NCBI GenBank assembly: GCA_965234405.1
Contig: OZ248346.1
Strand: one strand, 5' to 3'
DNA from: Planktophila turicensis
GTDB lineage: Bacteria; Actinomycetota; Actinomycetes; Nanopelagicales; Nanopelagicaceae
Length of the DNA: 64,000 bases
Shown here piece after piece: positions 18,602 through 28,298 of the stretch. Numbering within the stretch: the first letter of the stretch is position 1; each line of letters starts with the position of its first letter. Under the pieces are notes generated by a model that searched no databases, was not told the origin of the DNA, and was given only the letters and a program-made list of their open reading frames with translations. A program made the position numbers and the translations under genes.

Positions 18602-18633
18602 AAAAAAGCGGACCGCGATAAATGCGGCCCGCT
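18602..18633 (-). terminator. Intrinsic terminator after rpmA
   Basis: Minus-strand stem AGCGGGCCGC / GCGGTCCGCT (one G-T pair) followed by six T residues, located between the rpmA stop and the obgE start. It should end or attenuate the rplU-rpmA transcript. Confidence 0.9.
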
Positions 18634-18652
18634 CCTTTAAGAGAAACCTAAA

Positions 18653-18907
18653 TTAAACTGCAGGAACTACGTTCACTACGCGGCGACCGCGAGCGCGACC
18701 GAATTCAACTGCTCCTGCTGCGAGAGCGAAGAGAGTGTCATCCTTACCGCGTCCAACGTTCTTGCCTGGGTGGAAGTGTGTTCCACGCTGACGTACGAGA
18801 ATTTCACCTGCATTAACTTCTTGGCCACCGAAACGCTTAATACCGAGGTACTGTGGGTTTGAATCGCGACCGTTACGTGTTGAGGAAACACCCTTCTTAC
18901 TTGCCAT
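18653..18907 (-). CDS. rpmA: Large ribosomal subunit protein bL27
   Basis: 84-aa basic protein of the 50S peptidyl-transferase centre. MASKKGVSSTRNGRDSNPQ and FGGQEVNAGEILVRQRGTHFHPG match the family closely. It lacks the Firmicutes-type cleavable N-terminal extension. It lies 25 bp after rplU and is followed by a terminator. Confidence 0.97.
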   Translation of the reverse strand: MASKKGVSSTRNGRDSNPQYLGIKRFGGQEVNAGEILVRQRGTHFHPGKNVGRGKDDTLFALAAGAVEFGRARGRRVVNVVPAV

Positions 18908-18932
18908 TTATTTGCTCCCTTAACCGGTTCGC

Positions 18933-19247
18933 TTACTTAGCACCGCTGATTGCGGTGATCTTTACTCGTGTGTGCTGTGCACGGAAACCTTGACGACGGC
19001 GATGGCCTGTCTTGTTCTTGTAACGAAGGATGTCGATCTTTGGACCCTTGACTGCGTCGATAACTTCGCCAGTTACCTTCACTGCTGAGAGTGCAGCAAC
19101 ATCAGTTGTGACGTTAGCGCCATCAACTACGAGGAGAGCCGGGAATGAAACTGATGCGCCTGCAGCAGCGTCGATGCGATCGACGGTGATGATCTCGCCA
19201 ACAGTTACCTTCTCCTGGCGTCCGCCAGCTTTAACGATTGCGTACAT
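18933..19247 (-). CDS. rplU: Large ribosomal subunit protein bL21
   Basis: 104-aa 50S protein binding 23S rRNA; MYAIVKAGGRQEKV and the C-terminal KNKTGHRRRQGFRAQHTRVKI are diagnostic (the latter begins KNKTGHRRRQGFRAQ). I chose ATG 19247 because GAGG is eight bases upstream. An ATG six bases earlier (19253) sits only two bases from that site. It heads the rplU-rpmA pair. Confidence 0.96.
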   Translation of the reverse strand: MYAIVKAGGRQEKVTVGEIITVDRIDAAAGASVSFPALLVVDGANVTTDVAALSAVKVTGEVIDAVKGPKIDILRYKNKTGHRRRQGFRAQHTRVKITAISGAK

Positions 19248-19253
19248 GCTCAT

Positions 19254-19362
19254 TGCCTCAGTTCTTCGTATTAGTCATCAAGCTCAATTCACGCGTGAGG
19301 CGTGCTCGAGCAGACGCTAAGAGTACGGATTTCGTACCCTCAGGGTCAAATTGGCCCTGGTC
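19254..19362 (-). other. rng-rplU intergenic region with two small hairpins
   Basis: Reading the minus strand after the rng stop, CAGGG...CCCTG and GTACG-AAATC-CGTAC can each form 5-bp stems. Neither is followed by a T-run, so they are not clear terminators. They could be the rng 3' end or part of an rplU 5' leader. A GACTAATACG stretch near 19270 could hold a -10 element. I see no gene here. Confidence 0.3.
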
Positions 19363-21519
19363 TTAGGCGGTAATGACCCCTGAGCTAGCGGCCCTGCGGC
19401 GGCGCTTTCCCTTAGGGGTTGTGACCGCTTCGGCCTCTTCTGGGGCCTCTTCGTTCAAGGTTTCATGGAATTCGTGGTCGGTTGCTGAATCTTCTTCAAC
19501 ATCTGGGTGATGTGCGCTCTGTGAATTTACCTGAGGCATTGGTGCCTTCATCTTCACTGGATCCATATGGATATGGATTCCGCGTCCATTACATGAATCA
19601 CATGTTGTTGAGAATGCTTCGATGAGACCCTGTCCGACGCGCTTACGTGTCATCTGAACAAGTCCGAGTGAAGTTACTTCAGCAACCTGGTGCTTGGTGC
19701 GATCGCGACCGAGACATTCAACCAAACGGCGCAATACTGCGTCGCGGTTTGATTCAAGAACCATATCGATGAAGTCGATAACAACAATTCCACCTAAGTC
19801 GCGAAGACGAAGTTGGCGTGCAATTTCTTCTGCCGCTTCAAGGTTGTTCTTGGTAACTGTCTCTTCGAGGTTTCCACCCTTACCGATGAACTTACCGGTG
19901 TTAACGTCGATAACAACCATAGCCTCGGTGCGGTCGATAACAAGAGAACCACCTGAAGGTAGATAAACCTTGCGATCAAAAGCCTTAGCAAGTTGTTCTT
20001 CAACGCGGTAATCAGCGAACAAGTCACCGCTACCTGAATACTTTTCAATCTTAGAAACGAGTTCGGGTGCAATCGAACCAAGGTATGAACTGATCTCATC
20101 CCAGGCTTCGTTACCTTGAATGATGAGCTTGCGGAAATCTTCATTGAAGATATCGCGGATAACGCGCACAGCAAGATCTGGCTCTGAGAGCAGAAGTGCC
20201 GGTGCATGGAAGTTTGGATTAACTGACTTCTGATAAATATCTTCCCATTGCGCTTTAAGGCGCTCGACATCGGCAGTCAGCTCAGCTTCAGATACGCCTT
20301 CAGCTGCAGTACGAACAATGACGCCTGCATCTTCAGGAATAAGTGTCTTCAGGATTGTCTTAAGACGTGAGCGCTCTGATTCAGGAAGTCTCTTAGAGAT
20401 ACCGCTCATCCCGCCACCAGGAACATAAACAACATAACGTCCTGGAAGTGAAATCTGGCTTGTCAGGCGTGCACCCTTTTGGCCAATTGGATCCTTAGTA
20501 ACTTGAACGAGAACAGGCTGGCCTGTCTTTAAAACCATTTCAATCTTGCGTGGTTCAGATTCAGAGATACCTGCTGCATCCCAGTTAACTTCACCAGCGT
20601 ACAAAACAGCGTTACGGCCCTTGCCGATATCAACGAATGCAGCTTCCATCGAAGGAAGAACGTTCTGAACGCGACCTAGATAAACGTTTCCAACGTATGA
20701 AACGTTGGCGTTACGGTTTACATAGTGTTCAACCATCACGTTATCTTCGATAACTGCAATCTGTATACGGTCTCCAACTTGGCGGACAACCATTTCGCGA
20801 TCAACGTTTTCGCGACGAGCTAAGAATTCGCCATCAGTGATGATGGTTCCACGGCGGCGATATGGCTCGCGGTATTCACGAGAATCGCTGCGGCCACGAT
20901 CGCGGTCGCGATCACGGCGGTTACGAGTTCCACGTTCTGAGCGATCACGTGATGGGCGCTCAGTCTTTTCACGGACTTCGCGGACCTTAACAACTGTGAC
21001 AACGCCATCTTCATCGATGGTTTCACCTGGTGTAACGCCTTCGCCAGTTGCGCGACGGCGACGGCGACGGCGGTGTGTGGTGCCGTCAGCGCTCTCGGTT
21101 GAATCTTCAGAGGAATCTTCTGATTCGTTATCGGAATCTTCTTGTGTATCTACACCTTCACCATTTGGCTTACGGCGACCGCGTCCACCACGACGGCGAC
21201 GGCGGTTACGGTTTCCACGACTTTCGGAATCTTCGGAATCAGATGCGGCAGCTGGTGCTGAAACTTCTTCCTTCTCTTCAGCCTTTGCAGGCTTGTCAGC
21301 CTTTGCAGCTTTCTTCGCACGCTTAGGTGCGGCTTCAGTAGGAGCTGCTTGGAAAATTGGAACTGGAATTGCAGCAGCTTTCTTCGCACGCTTAGGCGCA
21401 GCGGCTTCGGTAACTTCTGCAGTCGCTTCTGTTGGCTCAGGTGTAGTACCTGCGCTCAGTGATTTCTTACTTGATTTCTTAACCGCGCGCTTACGCGGTG
21501 ATTTTGGCTCAATAGCCAT
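19363..21519 (-). CDS. rng: Ribonuclease E/G family endoribonuclease
   Basis: RNA processing and decay endonuclease, 718 aa. Residues 1 to about 235 are low-complexity and highly charged (Ala/Lys/Glu blocks, then RNRRRRRGGRGRR and DRDRDRGRSDSR-type tracts), probably disordered and RNA-binding. An S1 domain follows (NVYLGRVQNVLPSMEAAFVDIG), then the catalytic core with acidic residues in VVIDVNTGKF and GGIVVIDFIDM, and the zinc-link CDSCNGRG. Length and layout fit actinobacterial RNase E/G. ATG 21519 has AAAGGA upstream. About 190 bp precede it, including an extended -10-like TGCCATAAT (around 21670-21678), suggesting a long 5' leader. Confidence 0.93.
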   Translation of the reverse strand: MAIEPKSPRKRAVKKSSKKSLSAGTTPEPTEATAEVTEAAAPKRAKKAAAIPVPIFQAAPTEAAPKRAKKAAKADKPAKAEEKEEVSAPAAASDSEDSESRGNRNRRRRRGGRGRRKPNGEGVDTQEDSDNESEDSSEDSTESADGTTHRRRRRRRATGEGVTPGETIDEDGVVTVVKVREVREKTERPSRDRSERGTRNRRDRDRDRGRSDSREYREPYRRRGTIITDGEFLARRENVDREMVVRQVGDRIQIAVIEDNVMVEHYVNRNANVSYVGNVYLGRVQNVLPSMEAAFVDIGKGRNAVLYAGEVNWDAAGISESEPRKIEMVLKTGQPVLVQVTKDPIGQKGARLTSQISLPGRYVVYVPGGGMSGISKRLPESERSRLKTILKTLIPEDAGVIVRTAAEGVSEAELTADVERLKAQWEDIYQKSVNPNFHAPALLLSEPDLAVRVIRDIFNEDFRKLIIQGNEAWDEISSYLGSIAPELVSKIEKYSGSGDLFADYRVEEQLAKAFDRKVYLPSGGSLVIDRTEAMVVIDVNTGKFIGKGGNLEETVTKNNLEAAEEIARQLRLRDLGGIVVIDFIDMVLESNRDAVLRRLVECLGRDRTKHQVAEVTSLGLVQMTRKRVGQGLIEAFSTTCDSCNGRGIHIHMDPVKMKAPMPQVNSQSAHHPDVEEDSATDHEFHETLNEEAPEEAEAVTTPKGKRRRRAASSGVITA

Positions 21520-21712
21520 GGCACCAAATCCTTTAGCGCGTATTTCCAGATTGTTCTGGAGCTACGCATTCTCGTGGTCCGCAGATGAAATTCATTCACG
21601 AACAAAACCTTTGTTGTAGTCCGCCGCAGGCGCGATAAGGATCGCTGGCCGCGCTGAACTGTTGGGGTAATTATGGCAGAAAAGGCTAAGGAAAACCTAT
21701 TTTGAGCGTGAT

Positions 21713-22873
21713 TTAGCTGCGCTGGCTTGCGTGAACGTTCTGCAAAAGGCCAAAGCCAATGAGGTTGGCAAACATGCTCGATCCGCCATAAGAAAGGAAT
21801 GGAAGGGGAACGCCCGTCATCGGCATAAGCCCCAGAGTCATTCCAATATTTTCAAATATCTGAAAAGCAAACCAGGCAATTACTCCGGTACATACCAAGG
21901 TCCCGTAAGGGTCCGTCGCTCTTCGTGCAATTCCGAAGGCTCGCATCAGGACAAGGAAGAGGAGGAAGATAATGAATCCACTTCCGATAAATCCAAGTTC
22001 TTCGCCAGCAACTGTAAAGATAAAGTCAGTCTGTTGTTCAGGAACGAAACGCCCATTTGTTTGCGGTCCGTTAAAGAGGCCCGTTCCAATAAGTCCGCCA
22101 GATCCGACAGTGATACGTGCTTGGCGAAGTTGATAGCCAGCGCCTTGTGAATCTGCATTGGGATCAACGAAAGACTGTAGACGCTTCACCTGGTAATCAC
22201 TGATGATTCCAGCTTTCGTTGCAACGAAGCCACCGATGAGTGCCAAGAGAACTAATCCGACTACCCATCGAGTAGGTGCACCAGAAACAGCGAGAATGGT
22301 GACAACAGATGCGCTAATAATGAATACAGTTCCCATATCGGGCTGGGCGAGAATCAGAAGAATTGGGATCGCCGCAACGCCAAGTGCCTTGAGTACATCT
22401 TGGTTAGTTGGTTCATCGCTGTTATGCGTGCGTTCAGATAACAACATAGAAATACCGATGATGATGGATATCTTTGCAATTTCAGCAGGCTGAATCTGGA
22501 AACCACCAGGAAGTGGAATCCACGCCTTCGCGCCGTTAATTTCGCTACCGACGCCAGGAATCAGAACCAAGATCAATCCGAAGACACCAGCAACCCAGAT
22601 GAATGGGGTGTACGCGCGTAGAAGTCTGTAATCAATAATCGTTGTCCCCCACGCAAGCGCAAGGCCAATCACAATATTGATGACATGGCGCTTGAGGTAA
22701 TACTGCGGATCAAGGCCGTTTGCCGAATACCACTCACGAGTTGCTGCATAAACAAGCAAGGTTCCGATGACTAAAAGGAGAGCAACTGCGCCAGTGAGAA
22801 CTGGGTCAAACCCTGCTGTTACTGATGCGCGACGAGATCTGCGGTAGGGATTGCGATTAAGGAATGTACTCAT
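21713..22873 (-). CDS. rodA: Rod-shape SEDS peptidoglycan polymerase
   Basis: Ten-TM SEDS glycosyltransferase that polymerises lipid II during elongation, working with the PBP encoded next door. The 386 aa hold the SEDS signatures GGFQIQPAEIAKI, QPDMGT and MTGVPLPFLSYGGSS. The start overlaps the mrdA stop by 4 bp (ATGA), a common coupling for this enzyme pair. Confidence 0.95.
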   Translation of the reverse strand: MSTFLNRNPYRRSRRASVTAGFDPVLTGAVALLLVIGTLLVYAATREWYSANGLDPQYYLKRHVINIVIGLALAWGTTIIDYRLLRAYTPFIWVAGVFGLILVLIPGVGSEINGAKAWIPLPGGFQIQPAEIAKISIIIGISMLLSERTHNSDEPTNQDVLKALGVAAIPILLILAQPDMGTVFIISASVVTILAVSGAPTRWVVGLVLLALIGGFVATKAGIISDYQVKRLQSFVDPNADSQGAGYQLRQARITVGSGGLIGTGLFNGPQTNGRFVPEQQTDFIFTVAGEELGFIGSGFIIFLLFLVLMRAFGIARRATDPYGTLVCTGVIAWFAFQIFENIGMTLGLMPMTGVPLPFLSYGGSSMFANLIGFGLLQNVHASQRS

Positions 22874-25032
22874 CGCTTCGCCTTCGCCTTCACTTTAGGT
22901 GCGGAAGTTGCAGATGCAACAGCCTTTGGTTTTCCTGGATTGAGAATAGATGGCTTTGGCTTAGTCGCAGGTGAAATTCGCGGAAGTTTTGTCGGTGGCT
23001 TTCCTGCAGGAAAAAGCGCCAATTCAGGTTTTACTGTTGAACCTTGTGCACCAAAAATCGCTTCATAGATCTGACGTACACCAACACCAGATGTTCCTGA
23101 TCCGTATCCGCCCTGGCTCACCATCATGACAACGGCGTAACGCGGATTCTTCGCGGGCGCGAATGATGCATACCAAGATGTATCTGCCTTTGCGCTGCCA
23201 TTTGCATTTCGACCGAAGACTTGTGCAGTTCCAGTCTTTCCCGCAGTTGCCACAGGGAATCCTGAAAATGCACCGGCTGCTGTTCCTGAAACCGTTACTT
23301 CTCGTAGTGCATCTCGAAGGAATATGAGCGTCTCTTGATCCACGCCAAGGTCACCAAGTTTTTCAGGCTTGAATGTTCGAAGAACAGTTCCATCTGTCTT
23401 CACAATCGCCTTAGCAATAGTTGGCTTCCAGATGGTTCCACCATTTGCAATCGCTGCATACATCTGTGCCAATTTAATCGGCGTAACGACTGTATCTCCC
23501 TGACCAATCGAGAAGTTAACAGCGTCACCGGCACGGATCTTGTCACCGTCGATGCAGTTTTCGCGCGCTAGCTGCAATAAGAATGGTGTCTGCTGAGCTT
23601 TAGTGGCACGTGCTTTGTAGTTGCAATAGAAATCCTTATTCTGGCTATACCAATCCTTGCGCCACTCGCGATCTGCAAGGCGACCAGCAGATTCTGAAGG
23701 TAGATCAACCCCAGTCTTCTCGCCTACCTTGAACTTTGCCGCGGCCTTAAAGAAGTAGTCATTGGGGTTTGATTTTGGCTTCAATCCACCATCACGAAGC
23801 CATTCGTCGTAGGCAATGCGATACCAAATGGTGTCGCAAGAAACGGCCAGAGCTTTCTTCATAGAGAGCGTTCCTTGGGCCTTACTTTCAAAGTTTTGGA
23901 ATGCGCGAGTACCGACCTGTACTTCAGATGGGCAGGCATAGGAAGCGTTGAGGTTATATCCCGCATCTTTCGCAGCGATGATTGAAACAGATTTAAACGT
24001 TGATGCTGGTGCATACAAACCTTGAAGCGCACGATTCAGTGCAGGTACACCGTTTGACTCGCTATACAGATCATTCGCCTCTTGGACGCTCAAGCCTTTT
24101 TCAAATGCATTGGGATCAAATGTTGGATATGAAGCAAGTGCCAACACCTGTCCATTGCGCACATCGAGAACAACAGCAGCTCCACCATCGGCGCGGAATC
24201 CCGATCCTCGTGCACGTTTTACTGCACCGGCAAGTGCCGCTTCAGCTGCTGCCTGAAGACGTATATCAAGGCTAGTAACAAGATGGTTTCCAGCAGTTGG
24301 CTTAGTGTTCTTACTTGTCGTAGTTACCGCTTCTTTGCGATCAACGATAAAAGTTTTGATGCCCGGAACACCACGCAGATATTCGTCATAGACAGTTTCA
24401 AGTCCAGCCTTACCAATCGATTCAGATCTAAAGTAAGAACGTCCATTTGCGCCCGCTAGGTCTGCTTCAGTTAATGGACCGACATACCCAAGAACGTGTC
24501 CCCCATTAAGTCCGAGCGTTGTTGGGTAACTTCTAATAGCAAGTGGTGTTGCAGAAATTCCTGGGTAGCGATCAGATCGCTCAACAATGCGCAGAGCAAG
24601 TTGCGGATCTGCAGTCTTTGTAATTGGAATCGGTTGGAAGCGTGAACCTGTCCAACATCCCGCTTTCTTGCCTTTAGGAAGTTCACCGCATAGACGCGTA
24701 CGTTGCCAGACATCATCGAAATTTAAGCCGAGCAAATTAACAAGATCTTGAACTACCGCAACGCCCTTATCTGGCAACTTATCAATTTTGGTACGGTCTA
24801 CTGTGACGGCGAGCCCCACTTTATTGAGGGCCATCGGAACACCTGAAGAATCAACGATAAATCCACGGTTTGCAGGCGTCACAACATCGCGGCTTTGAAT
24901 GCTGAGCGCTGCATCGCGATATTTAGGACCTGCGGCTACTTGAAGATAGAAGAGACGGCCGAAGAGGGCGAACATCAACGAGGCAATAAAAATTTGGATA
25001 ACGAGAAGGTTGAGTCGAGAACGTTGATTCAT
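22870..25032 (-). CDS. mrdA: Penicillin-binding protein 2 (class B transpeptidase)
   Basis: D,D-transpeptidase of the elongasome, 720 aa. One N-terminal TM anchor (about 9-30), a PBP dimerisation domain, then the transpeptidase domain with SxxK as STFK (S344-K347), SCD in the SxN position, and KTGTAQ. The C-terminus carries a Pro/Lys-rich extension of about 50 residues (KPPTKLPRISPATKPKPS...) beyond the usual fold. It overlaps mreD and rodA by 4 bp each. Confidence 0.94.
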   Translation of the reverse strand: MNQRSRLNLLVIQIFIASLMFALFGRLFYLQVAAGPKYRDAALSIQSRDVVTPANRGFIVDSSGVPMALNKVGLAVTVDRTKIDKLPDKGVAVVQDLVNLLGLNFDDVWQRTRLCGELPKGKKAGCWTGSRFQPIPITKTADPQLALRIVERSDRYPGISATPLAIRSYPTTLGLNGGHVLGYVGPLTEADLAGANGRSYFRSESIGKAGLETVYDEYLRGVPGIKTFIVDRKEAVTTTSKNTKPTAGNHLVTSLDIRLQAAAEAALAGAVKRARGSGFRADGGAAVVLDVRNGQVLALASYPTFDPNAFEKGLSVQEANDLYSESNGVPALNRALQGLYAPASTFKSVSIIAAKDAGYNLNASYACPSEVQVGTRAFQNFESKAQGTLSMKKALAVSCDTIWYRIAYDEWLRDGGLKPKSNPNDYFFKAAAKFKVGEKTGVDLPSESAGRLADREWRKDWYSQNKDFYCNYKARATKAQQTPFLLQLARENCIDGDKIRAGDAVNFSIGQGDTVVTPIKLAQMYAAIANGGTIWKPTIAKAIVKTDGTVLRTFKPEKLGDLGVDQETLIFLRDALREVTVSGTAAGAFSGFPVATAGKTGTAQVFGRNANGSAKADTSWYASFAPAKNPRYAVVMMVSQGGYGSGTSGVGVRQIYEAIFGAQGSTVKPELALFPAGKPPTKLPRISPATKPKPSILNPGKPKAVASATSAPKVKAKAKR

Positions 25033-25550
25033 AGCTGCGAACGCAATCCGAAGATTAAGGCGTGAATGTAAGAAATCACTTTAAGAATTAGAGGAGAAAT
25101 AATTGCTGTCCAGAAGGCTGATCCGGCAAGAAGATATAAGACATGCTGGATACTTCCGATTTCTTGGCCAAGCATCAGTCCCAAAAGTAAGAAGACTGCT
25201 TGCGCAGCAACAACACCAATCGTTGTTAAGAGAACGATATTGATGGGGTTGCCACGAATATTGTCGTCACCGTAACCAAGGAATGCGATTGCATAGCAAG
25301 CGATAATCAAAACAAGTGTCCAATGCCCAAGCGGTCCTGGTGCGCTTTGAGATAAATCCATCATGATGCCCGCACCGAATCCGGTGAGCGCTCCAATTTC
25401 AGGAGTACTCAACGCTGCCCAGATGAGAGCGACGATAAGAAGTAAGTTGAATCCGCCTGCAGGAAGTCTTAACTGCGTCACGAAGGCTTCTTGCGCCAAG
25501 TAGATAAATAGGAAAACGGGTGCTGAGATAAAGAATCTACGTAGCGACAT
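25029..25550 (-). CDS. mreD: Rod-shape determining membrane protein MreD
   Basis: 173-aa multi-TM protein with about five hydrophobic segments, partner of MreC and the elongasome. The sequence is weakly conserved; identity rests on length, topology and its position between mreC (2 bp gap) and mrdA (4-bp overlap). Confidence 0.88.
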   Translation of the reverse strand: MSLRRFFISAPVFLFIYLAQEAFVTQLRLPAGGFNLLLIVALIWAALSTPEIGALTGFGAGIMMDLSQSAPGPLGHWTLVLIIACYAIAFLGYGDDNIRGNPINIVLLTTIGVVAAQAVFLLLGLMLGQEIGSIQHVLYLLAGSAFWTAIISPLILKVISYIHALIFGLRSQL

Positions 25551-25552
25551 GA

Positions 25553-26485
25553 TTAGCTCGTTGGAGTTGGCTGAGGTTCGCCCGGAGTCGCATAGACGGT
25601 GACGGTCGGAATCGGTGTTGGTCGTGGCTTTGGTGGAACCAAGGAGTCACGAGGATCAACAGACATTCCTGAAACAACAACGGCTACAACTCCAAGAGTT
25701 GAAAAGTTTGCATAGAACTTCACATCGGCTGTTTGCGTAACAGCACCTGGTGAGTTATCAACGGAAGTAACTTCGCCGATAGGTGCACCTGGTACGAATG
25801 GCCTTCCGTTCTGACTTCCACGAGCAAGAAGTACATCGCCTTTACGAACCTGGGTGGTGTTATCGAGAAGTTGTAGAACGCCTTTTCGGGTTCCCTGGCC
25901 GCTCAAAATACCAATCTGCTGACTTCCGGCGATGCGTGCACCGATTCGGAATGCAGGGTCAGATGCCAACTGCACAAGTGCGCTATCTGTATATGCGTAC
26001 TTCACTACGCCAACGAGACCATAACCAGAGAGCACGGTCATGTTGGTATGAATACCTGAAGATGTTCCTGCATCTATCGTGATTGTCTGAGTAAATGAAG
26101 TACTTGAACCTTGAGAAATTACTCGAGCGTTAACGACTTTATAACCTGCAGTTCCGGCCAGATTTAGAACGCCCTTGAGCTGCTTGAGTTGGGCATCAGC
26201 AATCTTGCGATTAAGTAGTGCTAACCGAAGCTTGTCGTTCTCACTCTTTAACTTTTCAATCTGATTGCGTGTGCGACCCAAGTGGGTGACGTCAGAGAAG
26301 AAGTTTCGAAATGGCGTGACGGCCCATGAACCAACTTTTTGAACTGGTGTGAGGGCTGTCTGAGTTCCTGTGCGCAATCCATCGATTACTTGTACACCGC
26401 GCAGATCAAGAGTAATCATGAAGAGCGAAGTAACAATTAAAACGATGATGAGTAAGCGACCGCGGTTGTCGCCGCCGTAGCGCAC
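25553..26485 (-). CDS. mreC: Rod-shape determining protein MreC
   Basis: 310-aa bitopic protein: N-terminal TM (about 9-29), a coiled coil (NQIEKLKSENDKLRLALLNRK), then the periplasm-side beta domain (VNARVISQGSSTSFTQTITIDAG, GLVGVVK). It links MreB filaments to the wall synthases. The C-terminal tail is Pro/Thr-rich. Confidence 0.94.
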   Translation of the reverse strand: MRYGGDNRGRLLIIVLIVTSLFMITLDLRGVQVIDGLRTGTQTALTPVQKVGSWAVTPFRNFFSDVTHLGRTRNQIEKLKSENDKLRLALLNRKIADAQLKQLKGVLNLAGTAGYKVVNARVISQGSSTSFTQTITIDAGTSSGIHTNMTVLSGYGLVGVVKYAYTDSALVQLASDPAFRIGARIAGSQQIGILSGQGTRKGVLQLLDNTTQVRKGDVLLARGSQNGRPFVPGAPIGEVTSVDNSPGAVTQTADVKFYANFSTLGVVAVVVSGMSVDPRDSLVPPKPRPTPIPTVTVYATPGEPQPTPTS

Positions 26486-26495
26486 TTGGGGTTAC

Positions 26496-27527
26496 CTATC
26501 GACGAGGCTCGGAGATCAAAACCTTTTCAAGGGCTTCGAACTCTTCAATGCACTTACCTGAACCTTCGACAACTGCATCGAGTGGGCGGTCTGCAATGTG
26601 GATTGGCATACCTGTCTCTTTACGAAGACGCTCATCAAGACCCTTAAGAAGTGCGCCTCCACCTGTAAGAACGATTCCACGATCCATAAGATCTGATGAA
26701 AGTTCTGGTGGGCACTTATCGAGAGTTGCCTTTACTGCGTTAACAATCTGGTTTACAGGTTCTTCAAGAGCCTTACGGATTTCAGCAGCTGTCACAACGA
26801 TTGTCTTTGGAAGGCCTGTTGCTAGATCGCGTCCGCGAATTTCTGCATCGTTCTCACCCTGTAGTGGGTAAGCAGAACCAATAGCCATCTTGATTTCTTC
26901 GGCTGTGCGCTCACCCAAGAGAAGTGAGTATTCGCGCTTAGTCCAGTTAATAATCGACTGATCGAGCTCGTCTCCACCAATACGGATCGAGAGCGCAGTA
27001 ACGATTCCACCGAGTGAAATAACTGCAACTTCTGTTGTTCCGCCACCAATATCAACAACCATGTTGCCTGTTGGTTCGTGGATTGGAAGACCTGCACCGA
27101 TAGCAGCTGCCATCGGTTCTTCGATGATGTAAACCTTGCGTGCGCCAGCTGCATAGCCAGCATCTTTTACAGCGCGCTGTTCGACGCCAGTGATACCTGA
27201 AGGAACACAAACGACAATACGTGGCTTAGCCAAGTAGCTACGACGGTGAACTTTCTGGATGAAGTAACGGAGCATGCGCTCTGTTGTATCGAAGTCTGCG
27301 ATAACGCCATCCTTAAGTGGACGGATAGCAACGATGTTGCCAGGGGTGCGGCCAATCATCTTCTTCGCTTCAAGACCAACAGCAAGGATGCCGCCAGTAT
27401 CTTGGTTCACAGCAACTACTGATGGCTCGTTAAGAACAATGCCACGACCGCGCACATAGACAAGAGTGTTAGCAGTACCTAGGTCAACCGCCATATCGCG
27501 GCCGATGAATGACATTCTGTTAGACAT
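26496..27527 (-). CDS. mreB: Rod-shape determining actin homologue MreB
   Basis: 343-aa actin-like filament protein that directs lateral wall synthesis. Phosphate-1 motif DLGTANTLVYVRG, phosphate-2 VVDIGGGTTEVAVISLGG and adenosine motif VLTGGGALLKGL are intact. GAGGGG precedes the ATG, which follows the ndk stop directly (TAAATG), so transcription may continue from ndk. Confidence 0.96.
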   Translation of the reverse strand: MSNRMSFIGRDMAVDLGTANTLVYVRGRGIVLNEPSVVAVNQDTGGILAVGLEAKKMIGRTPGNIVAIRPLKDGVIADFDTTERMLRYFIQKVHRRSYLAKPRIVVCVPSGITGVEQRAVKDAGYAAGARKVYIIEEPMAAAIGAGLPIHEPTGNMVVDIGGGTTEVAVISLGGIVTALSIRIGGDELDQSIINWTKREYSLLLGERTAEEIKMAIGSAYPLQGENDAEIRGRDLATGLPKTIVVTAAEIRKALEEPVNQIVNAVKATLDKCPPELSSDLMDRGIVLTGGGALLKGLDERLRKETGMPIHIADRPLDAVVEGSGKCIEEFEALEKVLISEPRR

Positions 27528-27950
27528 TTATTTCCCCTCGAAGAAGATAGCAATTTCACGAGCTGCAGATTCTGGTGAATCCGAACCGTGAACAATATTT
27601 TGTACAACCTTTGTTCCTTGATCGCGAGCAAGGTCTCCGCGGATAGTTCCGGGAGCAGCAACAGTTGGATCTGTTACTCCTGCGAGTGAACGGAAGCCTT
27701 CGATGACGCGATTGCCTTCAGCAACGAGAGCAACGATTGGACCTGACATCATGAATTCAACAAGTGGTTCGAAGAATGGCTTGCCCTGGTGTTCTGCGTA
27801 ATGCTTTTCTAGTAACGCGCGATCTGCTTGCAACATACGAAGCGAAACGATCTTGTAACCCTTAGCTTCGATACGAGCGATGACTTCGCCGACCAAACCA
27901 CGTGCAACGCCATCTGGCTTAACTAGGACGAGTGTCTTTTCTATGCTCAC
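27528..27950 (-). CDS. ndk: Nucleoside diphosphate kinase
   Basis: Transfers the gamma phosphate between NTPs and NDPs through a phosphohistidine (H121 in NIVHGSDS). The 140-aa length is standard. The start is GTG at 27950; TAGACT (27957-27962) lies six bases before it with no Shine-Dalgarno, a predicted leaderless GTG start. Confidence 0.96.
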   Translation of the reverse strand: MSIEKTLVLVKPDGVARGLVGEVIARIEAKGYKIVSLRMLQADRALLEKHYAEHQGKPFFEPLVEFMMSGPIVALVAEGNRVIEGFRSLAGVTDPTVAAPGTIRGDLARDQGTKVVQNIVHGSDSPESAAREIAIFFEGK

Positions 27951-27962
27951 GGGAGCAGTCTA

Positions 27963-28298
27963 TTAGGGGTTGGGGGTGCGTGATGCCATGAGTTCGGCGC
28001 GGATGGCCTCACCCCTGCGCCCCACCACAATGGCTGCAATCCAGAGTCCCCCGAAAATCAGCCCCACGATGGCCATAGAAGGCACCACAACGGCATAGCC
28101 AATCATCAGAAATTGCAAGATAGATCCGAGAATCCAACCTGTGCGCTTCTTGAGAAGTCCTGGGGTGAGAAGCATCAAGATTGCGATAATCGCCCCAGCG
28201 ATAATTGTTGAAGGTTCGTGGTTATCTTTTGCAAGCAACATCGCAAAACCCATGACAAAGAACTCCATGACGAGAACTGCAGAACCAAGAATGCGCAT
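27963..28298 (-). CDS. DUF4233 family membrane protein
   Basis: 111 aa with four hydrophobic segments (MRILGSAVLVMEFFVMGFAMLLA; NEPSTIIAGAIIAILMLLTPG-like; LGSILQFLMIGYAVVVPSM; GLIFGGLWIAAIVVG, each quoted in part). The function of the family is unknown. It sits between folC and ndk, a conserved actinobacterial neighbourhood, and its start overlaps the folC stop by one base. Confidence 0.85.
   Translation of the reverse strand: MRILGSAVLVMEFFVMGFAMLLAKDNHEPSTIIAGAIIAILMLLTPGLLKKRTGWILGSILQFLMIGYAVVVPSMAIVGLIFGGLWIAAIVVGRRGEAIRAELMASRTPNP

Noticed and set aside
20837..21619. Long plus-strand ORF (260 aa, Arg/Ser-rich) opposite the RNase E/G gene
   Set aside because: It is the antisense shadow of the charged low-complexity N-terminus of rng; no start signals, and composition is dictated by the other strand.
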